DNA of 61,948 nt from Nitrospinaceae bacterium (lineage in GTDB: Bacteria > UBA8248). The DNA is taken from positions 1 to 61,948 of the forward strand of contig JABJAL010000078.1 of NCBI GenBank assembly GCA_018669005.1, read 5' to 3'. The position numbers were made by a program, and so were the translations under genes. Below are positions 43,285 through 51,478 of this stretch, in pieces (positions within the stretch are counted from its first letter, which is position 1; each line of letters starts with the position of its first letter). A model generated the notes under the pieces. It ran no database searches and was not told the DNA's origin. It saw only the letters and a program-made list of their open reading frames with translations.

Positions 43285-43837
43285 AACGTGCCTCCGGTTC
43301 CAGTTTAGCCTAGTGATAGATAAACCTAGGCTTTAGATCAAGAATATCACATGGCTATTTGATTACATTTGGCCGGATTCGTCAAACCCTTTCGAATAGG
43401 AGATTGTTTGTAGATTGTAATTTTTTTGTTAGAAAAAAAATACGGAGAATATTCAGTAGTTCCTTGGTGTTTGTTTGGGGCGATGCAGGCTTGTATCGAA
43501 AAGCACATAATAAAGCAAATGTTGTGAATTCGATTGTCTCATTGAAGGCGAAATATAGCGTTTGGTAAGGCAGTAAGTTTTTGATACGAACGAGGTTTGG
43601 CGGTTTTCGTAGTTCGAGCAGAAAAAGATTTGGTTGTTAAGATCAGGTAAATGGTAAAGTTGAATTTTTTAAATAAACCTTTGAATTAGGTGGAAATTCT
43701 CTCCGTTGAATTTTTCTGCTGTCGTGTGTTTGTACTTTGGTGTTAAGAACCTATGTGTTATATCTTGGGATGTTCTTACAGAAGTGTGATCTTTAAGAGA
43801 TCGTTTTTTTTGTTATGTTTTGTCTGCGGGGGGAACG
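43285..43837. other. A/T-rich divergent intergenic region (cheY/cheX)
   Basis: This 553-bp gap is much richer in A and T than its surroundings. It holds an A/T hairpin (43417-43443, T-run pairing with A-run around GTTAG) and, just before cheX, a five-pair GATCT/AGATC stem (43788-43802) followed by eight Ts, which looks like a terminator or attenuator. Frames such as 43359-43568 lack coding character. It may contain regulatory sites or a small RNA. Confidence 0.45.
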
Positions 43838-44302
43838 ATGAAAGCTGAGTTTTTGAATCCTTTTCTTCAGGCGACGGTTAATGTGCTGAGCACCATGGCC
43901 ATGCTTTCGCCGAAACCGGGTAAGCCCCAAATTAAAGAAACGGATGTCGCCGTTGGAGACATCACTGGAATCATCGGTCTGACGGGGTATTCGGAGGGGT
44001 CGCTGGCTGTAAGTTTTTCCGAATCATGTGCGCTAAAGATCGTAGAAAATATGATTGGCGAGCAATTTTCGGAAATGAACGAGGATGTAGCAGATGCTGT
44101 TGGCGAGTTGACGAATATGATTTCGGGCGACGCGCGATCCCAGCTTCAGAAACTGGGCTTTGATTTTACTGCGGCCATTCCCACTGTCGTGCGGGGAAAG
44201 GACCATACAATAAGACACGTTTCCGCATCTGGCACTACCTTGATGATTCCTTTCAGTACGGAGCATGGAAATTTCTATATCGAGGCCTCTTTTGCCTCTT
44301 GA
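43838..44302 (+). CDS. cheX: CheX-like chemotaxis phosphatase
   Basis: The 154-residue protein is a CheX-family protein, which dephosphorylates CheY. It has the CheC/CheX phosphatase signature in ADAVGELTNMISGDARSQL (E-x2-N), a dimerising beta-sheet end, and GTTLMIPFSTEHGNFYIE. ATG 43838 follows GGGGGGA; the frame from 43820 has no better support. It sits divergently from a cheY gene, as expected of a CheY/CheX pair. Confidence 0.88.
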   Translation: MKAEFLNPFLQATVNVLSTMAMLSPKPGKPQIKETDVAVGDITGIIGLTGYSEGSLAVSFSESCALKIVENMIGEQFSEMNEDVADAVGELTNMISGDARSQLQKLGFDFTAAIPTVVRGKDHTIRHVSASGTTLMIPFSTEHGNFYIEASFAS

Positions 44303-44356
44303 GGAAACGCGTAGCAGCTATTAACGGTTTTCCGCATTTTCGATAGTGGTTGAGTG

Positions 44357-44599
44357 TTAGTTGGCTGAGTTTCGGATGACCTGCTTGAGCTCGTTGTTGT
44401 CAAGCGTTTGGAGTTGCTCGAATGTAATGAGCAGTGTGGTTTCTGGATCTCCTCTGTCGCCCCACCACAGGCGAAAGCTGTCCTCGATGTAGGTAAATCG
44501 AATATCTTTGTCGATACCGGGTATTTTTTCCGTAACTAGTTGGCTTATTCGCTCGGCCATCTCTCTTCCGAGTTGCCGCCTCTTGCTCAAATCATTCAA
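44357..44599 (-). CDS. Small hypothetical protein (80 aa)
   Basis: The frame starts at TTG 44599, nine bases after GAGGAG, and overlaps the stop of the preceding ORF by four bases (TTGA). The product is hydrophilic (REMAERISQLVTEKIPGI, then FRLWWGDRGDPETTLLIT) with no membrane segment. I recognise no family. It lies at the end of the adenylate cyclase transcript and may be translated together with it. Confidence 0.6.
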   Translation of the reverse strand: MNDLSKRRQLGREMAERISQLVTEKIPGIDKDIRFTYIEDSFRLWWGDRGDPETTLLITFEQLQTLDNNELKQVIRNSAN

Positions 44600-44826
44600 T
44601 GAATTTTCTCCTCGCTAATGCCGGTGCCAATTTCTATTTCACCTGTTTCCGGGTCCTCAGCGTAGAGCCGCTCCCGGTTGTTTGTCAAGAATTGAGGTTC
44701 TAATTTACAACTTGGGACGTCGTACTGAAGAGGTGTTATTAAAGGGATTTTAAAGCCTCGTTCAATTTGCGCTCCAACATATTTTTGTACATCAGGAAAT
44801 GGTAGGTCTTTGCTCCCCGTGGGCAA
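44596..44826 (-). CDS. Small hypothetical ORF overlapping the adenylate cyclase 3' end
   Basis: This 76-codon frame starts at TTG 44826 inside the last 88 bases of the adenylate cyclase gene and ends at TGA 44596-44598, directly coupled to the next small gene. The only internal start is a TTG giving 30 residues (MTNNRERLYAEDPETGE). The C-terminal part looks like a real acidic protein. The upstream ribosome binding site is weak. I recognise no family, and the length is uncertain. Confidence 0.4.
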   Translation of the reverse strand: MPTGSKDLPFPDVQKYVGAQIERGFKIPLITPLQYDVPSCKLEPQFLTNNRERLYAEDPETGEIEIGTGISEEKIH

Positions 44827-47756
44827 TTCTTTTTTCTGAAATCCAGGGGAAGGGAAAGGTCTGTAACGGGTATTGAAGTGATGTTGGGGTAGGAGTTCTT
44901 GAAATGTCTGGCTACGGCCTCAAATATTTTGGCCCCGTGCTTAAGGCTGGTGATTTTCTCATCGTCAACTTGAAAGACAAGGGCCCGTTTCCCTGTTTTA
45001 GTCTTCATTTCGGCGAACTTCACCTGGCCCGAGGCGGCTTTTCTGTTTTCAATGTCCTGTAGGTATTTCATGGTTTCGTCAACGACACTGTACTGGTTGG
45101 AGCCCGTGCCGGTGGCGTCAACATGACAAAAAGCCAGCTTAACGGTGGGCATTTTAGCTTTTGCCCGCCATGGTTCGGCCATGATTCTTGATGAGATGTT
45201 GCTTAGGAATGCGCCCAATTTAACCGAGTAGGTAGGCCAGCTGTCTTTGCCGATGCTGTGGCACATTGTTGAGCCCATCTCATCGGCAATATATACCCGT
45301 ACGCGCGCGCCATCGTTGAGCATTATCACTTGGATTACGTTGAGCTCGAAGCTGACAACAATGGCCTGCTGAGCCAGAAGTTCTGTGGCCGAAGAGGCCA
45401 CGCCAATCTCCGTGCGAATGAGTTGGCCGCTCTCTCTCTTGTGGAGAAATTCCTCGAAAGTGGTGTATTCCGAAGTGGTAGTTTCTTTTCCGTTCCACGA
45501 AGCGGTGATGACACCCTTGCCACCTTTAAATAAAAATGTACGTTGGGTGAGGGGGGGGAGTGGCGTGGCGTGGTAGAAAGTAGCCAAGCCTTGTAGCTGA
45601 TTTTCAAAGTCGGTGAAAATTTTCCTTCCCGCTGCAACGCCAATCTTCCCGGATGGGACATAGACCTTCAGGGCGGGAATTTTTCCTTTCTCAGCGTAGG
45701 GTAGGCGGTCCAGGCAAAACCGAAGAGCGCCAAGATCATCAATTTTTTCCTTCGGACTCTCGGTGTAAATTTCGCCCCAAGATGTGCGATAGACGAGATC
45801 AATGCGATTTATAGCCTCCCCCTGGCTTGTGTCGCCCAAGTTGATGATCGCGTATAGCCTTCTGATTTGGGAGTCTTTTATCAGGTCCTCATTGGGCAAA
45901 TGTCCCACATCGACGGGTGGAAAATAGTCACCTAAGGACTCAAGGATATCCTGGAGGTTCGCCGTGGTCAGCCTGGATGCCTTGGCTTGCAGGTTGACAT
46001 GGCTGCGCCGATCCCAGACGCCATTGATGACCAGCCAAGCTAAAAGGTCGGGAAGGTTTCGGGTTTGACGCAGAAGCTGGCCGTCGAGTTTTTTGTTTTG
46101 AATGTCGGTTGCCGACACCGAGCCCCGGTAGACCTTCCAGATTCCCGATGTGCCGCCCCCGGCTGGAGATGTCATCGTGAAGGTGATTTGATTCTGGTGA
46201 AGGCTCTCTTCGAATGTTTTTGGGAGATAGTCAACCTTCCGCTCTTTTTTTGAGTAGAAAGTGAAAAGCTTTCGGCCCAAAACGGTCAGATCTGTTTCGT
46301 TAATCATTGCGTTCGATGTCGCACCAGCCTGAGAGAGCCGTTTGTAGGATTCAATAATGAAGTTGTTGACCTCGCTACCCAATTTCACGCTTCGGTCAAA
46401 AGACCATTCCTTGAATTTGTTGAGGTCGAGGAGATGTTCGTTATCCCAGTTCCATTGCTCGATGAGTTGAGCAAGCATATCTTTTTTTCGGTTTTTAGCT
46501 CGAAGTGGATCGTGGATTCCTGTGATAGTGTCGCCCGCCTTGAGGTAAAAACATTGCCTTAATATTTCCTGAAGGTCGCTTCGATTCATGCGCTTGTAGA
46601 ACTCTAGGATACGGTTGAACATCAAGAGATATCCATCAAGGGAAAATCGTTCCGGATGCTCGTCGATTTGCTCTCCTTCTCCTAGTGAATCAAATTTATC
46701 GCGATTGCCTTCGGACTCAACTGCCATGTCAGTGATATTTTGCTTCAGGACGTCACAGAGAAGTGAGGAGTCCGATGTGGTGTCCATGTAATCTTCGATC
46801 AATCCCATTTTCATCGCTGATTTAAAGGGGCTTCCTAGCGCTTTGTTGAGTTGCCACAGGGCCGCTCCGAATGACTCTTCGACGGTAATATGCTGGGCAT
46901 TACCAAGATCGATATATAGTTTGGGGTTGACGGCGTAGTGGGCCGTGGCGACCTCAACGTAGTGCGTGTATTCCTCATCAGTGATATGGGGAGGCATTAC
47001 CGTCCATAGAGGGGGCATGCCTGCGAGAACGGTGTGAGTGCGGAAAAATTCTTCTTTTAAGAGTTTTCCAAGTGCCGAGCCTGCGCTCTCAGAATCGGAT
47101 TCGCCGAACTTGTTGTTTCGAGCCTCATCGATGTCCGTGATAAAAAAGTGTGATTCGAAACGATTGGTTTTCTCCGTCCAATCTTCAATTTCTTCGAGTT
47201 TATGGGCTAGACCTTCGAGTTGTTTGGGTTTGAATTCGTGCTTTTTCACGCATACCCAAATATCGAAATCACTCTTCGAGGTTTGAGCGATGGTGGCGAG
47301 GCTCCCCATCGCAGCGAGCGTGTAGATAGGGGCTGTCCCCCTGGCCCGGGTGTTGAAGTCTCCAATGCTGACATTAGCCGCCGGAATCTCCCGTTCGATT
47401 CGCCTGGGTATGTCGTCATCGGGTTTGAAATCCAGAATACCGTCCGGGACACGTTCGGGATCTTCTATGTATCCTGGAATGCCGGGCAGATTCAAGTGGA
47501 CGAGAGAGGGGAGGATCATAAGTATTTGTTTATCGAGATCGTTGAGTTTGGACGTTATCGTGGATATTTTTCGCTTGTTGTAGTCGACATAGGCACGTGC
47601 ACGTATGGCAACCCCCCGAATCATTTCCTGCTCCTCTGGTGTGATTGGGGAGACGGATTCGGAGGTATCCGAGGTTGAACTGGTGCCAAGGAGATCGTCC
47701 CCGTAGTCCCAGTCGTCCTCGTTTTTTTTCTTACCGAAAAAATTCTTTAACGCCAT
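44739..47756 (-). CDS. cyaA: Class I adenylate cyclase (CyaA-like)
   Basis: The 1005-residue protein resembles the class I adenylate cyclase of enterobacteria. Its nucleotidyltransferase-like centre is at residues 143-170: PIYTLAAMGSLATIAQTS and then KSDFDIWVCV, with the G-S and D-x-D pattern seen in CyaA. Further homology includes FFITDIDEARNNKFG, then the DLGNAQHITVEESFGAALWQ region and PFKSAMKMGLIEDYM. It makes cAMP from ATP and should be cytoplasmic. It lies just downstream of a class II cAMP phosphodiesterase. I chose ATG 47756; the frame to 47798 runs into the phosphodiesterase stop. It is longer than E. coli CyaA (about 850 residues), with a non-conserved N-terminal acidic stretch. Confidence 0.88.
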   Translation of the reverse strand: MALKNFFGKKKNEDDWDYGDDLLGTSSTSDTSESVSPITPEEQEMIRGVAIRARAYVDYNKRKISTITSKLNDLDKQILMILPSLVHLNLPGIPGYIEDPERVPDGILDFKPDDDIPRRIEREIPAANVSIGDFNTRARGTAPIYTLAAMGSLATIAQTSKSDFDIWVCVKKHEFKPKQLEGLAHKLEEIEDWTEKTNRFESHFFITDIDEARNNKFGESDSESAGSALGKLLKEEFFRTHTVLAGMPPLWTVMPPHITDEEYTHYVEVATAHYAVNPKLYIDLGNAQHITVEESFGAALWQLNKALGSPFKSAMKMGLIEDYMDTTSDSSLLCDVLKQNITDMAVESEGNRDKFDSLGEGEQIDEHPERFSLDGYLLMFNRILEFYKRMNRSDLQEILRQCFYLKAGDTITGIHDPLRAKNRKKDMLAQLIEQWNWDNEHLLDLNKFKEWSFDRSVKLGSEVNNFIIESYKRLSQAGATSNAMINETDLTVLGRKLFTFYSKKERKVDYLPKTFEESLHQNQITFTMTSPAGGGTSGIWKVYRGSVSATDIQNKKLDGQLLRQTRNLPDLLAWLVINGVWDRRSHVNLQAKASRLTTANLQDILESLGDYFPPVDVGHLPNEDLIKDSQIRRLYAIINLGDTSQGEAINRIDLVYRTSWGEIYTESPKEKIDDLGALRFCLDRLPYAEKGKIPALKVYVPSGKIGVAAGRKIFTDFENQLQGLATFYHATPLPPLTQRTFLFKGGKGVITASWNGKETTTSEYTTFEEFLHKRESGQLIRTEIGVASSATELLAQQAIVVSFELNVIQVIMLNDGARVRVYIADEMGSTMCHSIGKDSWPTYSVKLGAFLSNISSRIMAEPWRAKAKMPTVKLAFCHVDATGTGSNQYSVVDETMKYLQDIENRKAASGQVKFAEMKTKTGKRALVFQVDDEKITSLKHGAKIFEAVARHFKNSYPNITSIPVTDLSLPLDFRKKNCPRGAKTYHFLMYKNMLERKLNEALKSL

Positions 47757-47798
47757 TTGGGTTTGCTCGAAGTTGTGCTGCCCGCCCAGGGGCGGCAA

Positions 47799-48560
47799 CT
47801 AAAATGTGTAGGTTTCCCCCTGAACCAGCATCTGAAGCCTGGGTTCATTCAAATCTTCAAGATCTTTGAGGATTTCATCGTGAAACCTTATTTTTTCATG
47901 ATAGAGGTAAATGGGAATATCCGCAGGCATTTTTTTTACTTCCTCGTGGAGCGTCTCTGGCGTGAAGTGCTTTGCCACGTCGGCGATGCCTGACATGAAA
48001 TTCGGAAACGACACTTCTGTGATTATAGCCCGAAGATCGTCAAGTTCTTTGCCTTTTTCCCATATTTTGCTGGTGGGCCCAGTGTCCCCTGAGTAGAGAA
48101 CTGAGCCGGATTCATCCCTTAGTATATATCCAACAGCATTTACTGAATGATCGACCCGGTAGGCTGTGAAGTCGATTCCTGCAATTGATTTATATTCGCC
48201 CTCCTCGATAGAGACGAACTGGAGGATTGGGGTGTCGCCAACGGCTAGAGCTGTAAAGTCTGGCCATATGATATTGTTGAACAAATACTTATGGAGATCT
48301 TCTAGGACTGGCTTTAGGCTGACGATGGGGAGCGAAGAGTCCTTGGTGCCAAAAATATTGTCAGCGATAAATGGAATTTCTCCCACATGATCGAGATGTG
48401 TATGGGAAATGAGAATACCTTCTAGTTTCGATTGCTCGGCAACGGTTAAAGTGGAGGCACCGCTCCCTGCATCCACCAGGACGCGCTCATTGAAAAGAAA
48501 TGAAGGTAGGTAGCAGCCAGGCTCACGACCACCATAGCTGCCAAGGACTCGAAGTTGAAT
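47799..48560 (-). CDS. Class II (PDE1/CpdP-like) cyclic-nucleotide phosphodiesterase, metallo-beta-lactamase fold
   Basis: The 253-residue protein has the metallo-beta-lactamase motif SHTHLDHVGE and the special class II cAMP phosphodiesterase signatures LFNNIIWPDF, SGDTGPTSKIW and EVSFPN. It should hydrolyse cAMP to 5'-AMP. Its 42-bp spacing to cyaA suggests one transcript. A GTG at 48476 would remove the conserved N-terminus LRVLGSYGGREPGCYLPSF, which is open in frame upstream to a TGA. The only start codon between that TGA and this sequence is ATT at 48560, seven bases after GGAGG, so I propose ATT initiation. Confidence 0.8.
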   Translation of the reverse strand: MQLRVLGSYGGREPGCYLPSFLFNERVLVDAGSGASTLTVAEQSKLEGILISHTHLDHVGEIPFIADNIFGTKDSSLPIVSLKPVLEDLHKYLFNNIIWPDFTALAVGDTPILQFVSIEEGEYKSIAGIDFTAYRVDHSVNAVGYILRDESGSVLYSGDTGPTSKIWEKGKELDDLRAIITEVSFPNFMSGIADVAKHFTPETLHEEVKKMPADIPIYLYHEKIRFHDEILKDLEDLNEPRLQMLVQGETYTF

Positions 48561-48687
48561 GACTCATCCTCCACTGAAACATGCCTGCAAAGGGTGAATT
48601 GCTGGTAAGTCGTTATATTTCAAAACTTAGCACATCAATATATATAAGAAAAGAGAATCCTGTGGTTACGCAATTTGAATGCGAAAG

Positions 48688-49413
48688 TTAGATATTTTCC
48701 CAATGCCCGCTTTTGCTTCTTCTGCGGTGGCCGAAATCGTCCATCTGGCTAACGGATTGCCCTGAAAAGACGGGCCCATCCACACACACCCTGAGACCAG
48801 AGCAGGTGCATTGGCCACAGAGCCCGACGGCGCATTTCATGTATCGCTCGATGGCGTAGTAGGTTCGTTCATCTGGCAAAATGGAGCGACACGCCACCAT
48901 CATCCGCTCTGGCCCACAAACCGCATATGAGTCTGCCTCAACGGGTAGAATATCTGTAATTAAACCTTTGTTTCCCAGCGAACCATCCTCGGTAACCACT
49001 TTGAGCGTGCCGATTTTTTTAAATTCCTCATAAAAAAGTATTTCATCTGCCGTCCTGCCGCCCAGAACAATGGTTGGTGATTCTGAACTGAGTGCCAGGA
49101 GACGCAATTCTGCGATGCCTACACCGCCTCCGATGAGAGCAGGCCTCTTGAGGGCAGGATAACCCTGCCCAAGTGGACCGCGCAGACCAATGGCGTCACC
49201 TGGACGCAGTGAAGTGAGTGCTTCGGTGAATTTTCCCGCTTTTTTTGCCGTTATGGCGTTGGGATAGGAAAGTGTGAAAGGTTTTTCGCCCAGTCGGGGG
49301 AGCCACACCATCATGAATTGCCCTGGCTGGCACGATACTTCGCCATCGAAAAAAAGTGTATTTGTCCACGCGCTCTCTGTCCGATTCTCGGTGATGTGAA
49401 ATATTTTACGCAC
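48688..49413 (-). CDS. pyrK: Dihydroorotate dehydrogenase electron-transfer subunit PyrK
   Basis: The 241-residue protein is the FAD/[2Fe-2S] subunit of class 1B dihydroorotate dehydrogenase, which passes electrons to NAD+ in pyrimidine synthesis. FTLSYPNA and GLRGPLGQGY mark FAD binding, IGGGVGIAELRLLA the NAD site, and MKCAVGLCGQCTCSG with CVDGPVF the iron-sulfur cysteines. I chose GTG 49413, seven bases after GGGAG and overlapping the pyrD stop by eight bases; ATG 49434 is an alternative. Confidence 0.92.
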   Translation of the reverse strand: MRKIFHITENRTESAWTNTLFFDGEVSCQPGQFMMVWLPRLGEKPFTLSYPNAITAKKAGKFTEALTSLRPGDAIGLRGPLGQGYPALKRPALIGGGVGIAELRLLALSSESPTIVLGGRTADEILFYEEFKKIGTLKVVTEDGSLGNKGLITDILPVEADSYAVCGPERMMVACRSILPDERTYYAIERYMKCAVGLCGQCTCSGLRVCVDGPVFSGQSVSQMDDFGHRRRSKSGHWENI

Positions 49414-50347
49414 GTGCGGGCTCCCGCTCTTCATTGCGGTGGGCACCGCCAACCAGGCTAGAGAGCGGAGCGCCATCTAGGTAGGCCAGAACACCGCTCC
49501 ATATCTCTTTTGTCAGAGTAGCTGCCTCGCTAGTGGATTTACCGAGGAAAGCTGTGCCGATACCAAAAATACAGGCTCCAGCCAGGGCATACTCGATCAC
49601 GTCTCGCCAGGTTTCGATTCCGCCATATCCTATAATCGGGCACCCGAATCTAGCATAGCAGTCGTAGGTTAAGCGCAGGTTGACAGGTTTGAGGGCGGGG
49701 CCGCTGATGCCGCCCGTGGTCCCAGCAAGGATGGCTGCTCGGGTCTCAATGTCGAGGGCGAGGCCTGGGCCAAGTGTGTTGCCGCACCCCAGGCCGTCGG
49801 CGCCAGCATCCATACAGGCGGCCGCCACCTCTAAATAATCGCTATTGGGGGAGAGTTTCGCGATCACCGGCAACTCGGTTACTTGTCGAATCTTTTGAAT
49901 CACCTCTCCCGACAATTCAGGTTTTTGACCGATGCTTTCCATAAGGGTTGCCTCTCCAGGCATTTTGTTTGGGCACCCTAGGTTTACCTCAATAACATCT
50001 GCAAAAGGGGTCATTCTCTGGGCCATCTTGGCGAAATCATCTGGGGTTCCGCCGTAGACAGAAACGATGAGTTTAGAGTGGCTAAGATTTGTCTCTCCAA
50101 GGTCGGCCTCCCAGTCGGAGGGGCTCTGGGTCGGAAGTGCAAGAGAATTTAGGACTGGCTGGGCACTCGTTTCGGGGCAGACCACTACGGGATTTTCATT
50201 TCCAGGTTTCTCATCGGGTCCGACGGATTTAGTGACGTATCCACCCAAGGCAGCGTCAGCTTTTTCGAATGCCAGGAAAACTTCTGGATAACTTAAAATT
50301 CCGCTCGCATTGATTAGCGGAGGATTTATTTCGGGAATGTTTTTCAA
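49406..50347 (-). CDS. pyrD: Dihydroorotate dehydrogenase (class 1B, catalytic subunit PyrD)
   Basis: The 313-residue protein is the FMN-containing catalytic subunit of NAD-dependent dihydroorotate dehydrogenase. ASGILSYPEVF starts the barrel; VIEVNLGCPNKM, VIAKLSPNSDYLEVAA, GGISGPALKPVNLR and IIGYGGIETWRDVIEYALAG are class 1 markers. It converts dihydroorotate to orotate. The start is TTG 50347 with GGAG upstream. Together with pyrK it forms a two-gene operon, here away from other pyr genes. Confidence 0.95.
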   Translation of the reverse strand: MKNIPEINPPLINASGILSYPEVFLAFEKADAALGGYVTKSVGPDEKPGNENPVVVCPETSAQPVLNSLALPTQSPSDWEADLGETNLSHSKLIVSVYGGTPDDFAKMAQRMTPFADVIEVNLGCPNKMPGEATLMESIGQKPELSGEVIQKIRQVTELPVIAKLSPNSDYLEVAAACMDAGADGLGCGNTLGPGLALDIETRAAILAGTTGGISGPALKPVNLRLTYDCYARFGCPIIGYGGIETWRDVIEYALAGACIFGIGTAFLGKSTSEAATLTKEIWSGVLAYLDGAPLSSLVGGAHRNEEREPARA

Positions 50348-50671
50348 TCCAATTTGCTCCGGTGGTGGAGAATTTAAGCTGTCTCTATATCCTGATTATC
50401 CCCTAAGCAGGGGTATAATTAACCTAAAATGCGGGAAAAGCAATTTTTACAGACATTTTCGTCAAAATGCTACATTTCTGGTAGGGTAGGAATGGATGGG
50501 ATTAGTGTCCTTGTCCTTTTTTATTGCTCTATCTTCCCAAAAAACAGAGAATTGGTTAAAATTAAGGGCTTGGGTGTTGTTTTTTTGATATGTTGGTTTA
50601 GGTTTTTTCGTTTAATTTATTGATATGTAAATTGTTATGAATTATATCCGCTTTTGAACTAAGTCTGGCGG
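50348..50671. other. Divergent intergenic region (pyrD/hemX)
   Basis: This 324-bp gap should hold promoters for the pyrDK and hem operons. It contains a perfect hairpin CCCCTAAGCAGGGG (50400-50413) followed at once by TATAATT, a good -10-like box on the plus strand, and an A/T-rich tract before hemX. Frame 50429-50623 has no coding character. Confidence 0.5.
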
Positions 50672-51460
50672 ATGAAAGATGAGGGGAGCGACGTGGTTGC
50701 CGTACTTGTTGGGCTTTACCTGATATCAACTATTGCCCACCTCTATTACCTACTCAAAAAACATTTTGTGGTTTCTGCCTTGGGGATTGGTTCGCTCATC
50801 GGTGGTTTTCTTCTCCACACAGCCATGCTGGGTGTTTCATTTTCGAGTCCAGCCACCAGGGGCTGGGGAGTGTGGTTGAGCGCTCTTGCCTGGGTGATAG
50901 TATTCCTCTATCTGGGCGTGTTTTTTAGATACAAAGATATGACTCTTGGTGGCTTTGCTGTGCCATTTGGATTTGTCCTTGAGGGCTACGCTTCAGCGTT
51001 CCCGGGTGTTTGGGGAGCTGGTTCCACTGAGGTTCAGGGATACCTTCTCGTGGGTCATGCGGTGCTTGCTTTGTTGAGCGGTGCCTCATTCTTTTTTCTG
51101 TTCGGCTTCTCCTTAATGTTTGTTGCCCAATCTAGACAACTTAAATCCAAGCGCCCAAGCGCTTGGCTCCATCGTCTTCCCTCCCTTGGTGTGCTTGACG
51201 ATCTTAACCACAAAATACTCTATTTCGGGTTTACATTTCTCACGGCGAGCATGCTGATTGGCTCCATGTGGGCCAAGGCCCGGCATGGGGCTTACTGGAG
51301 TCTTGATCCGATGAAAACTTGGCCCCTTGTACTTGTGTGGGGGGCGTACGGAGTTTTGTTGGTGTGTCGCTTAACGCGTAGTTGGAAAGGGCATCGCTCG
51401 GCCGTATTTTCGATGATTTCCTTTGTTGCGGTGATTTTGGCCATCGCTGTTCATATTTAA
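50672..51460 (+). CDS. Cytochrome c assembly-family membrane protein HemX/CcsA-like
   Basis: The 262-residue protein has about eight membrane segments and the CcsA/HemX signature GSMWAKARHGAYWSLDPMK. It belongs to the cytochrome c assembly family, and its position directly before hemA matches hemX of the Bacillus hemAXCDBL operon, where HemX influences glutamyl-tRNA reductase levels. It could instead be a haem-handling assembly protein. It starts at ATG 50672. Confidence 0.88.
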   Translation: MKDEGSDVVAVLVGLYLISTIAHLYYLLKKHFVVSALGIGSLIGGFLLHTAMLGVSFSSPATRGWGVWLSALAWVIVFLYLGVFFRYKDMTLGGFAVPFGFVLEGYASAFPGVWGAGSTEVQGYLLVGHAVLALLSGASFFFLFGFSLMFVAQSRQLKSKRPSAWLHRLPSLGVLDDLNHKILYFGFTFLTASMLIGSMWAKARHGAYWSLDPMKTWPLVLVWGAYGVLLVCRLTRSWKGHRSAVFSMISFVAVILAIAVHI

Positions 51461-51478
51461 GTCAGGAGACCCTGAATC

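Noticed and set aside
43359-43568. 69-codon frame in the cheY-cheX gap
   Set aside because: A/T-rich low-complexity sequence, no ribosome binding site and no protein features.
50429-50623. 64-codon frame upstream of hemX
   Set aside because: No ribosome binding site; lies in a promoter-like A/T-rich region.
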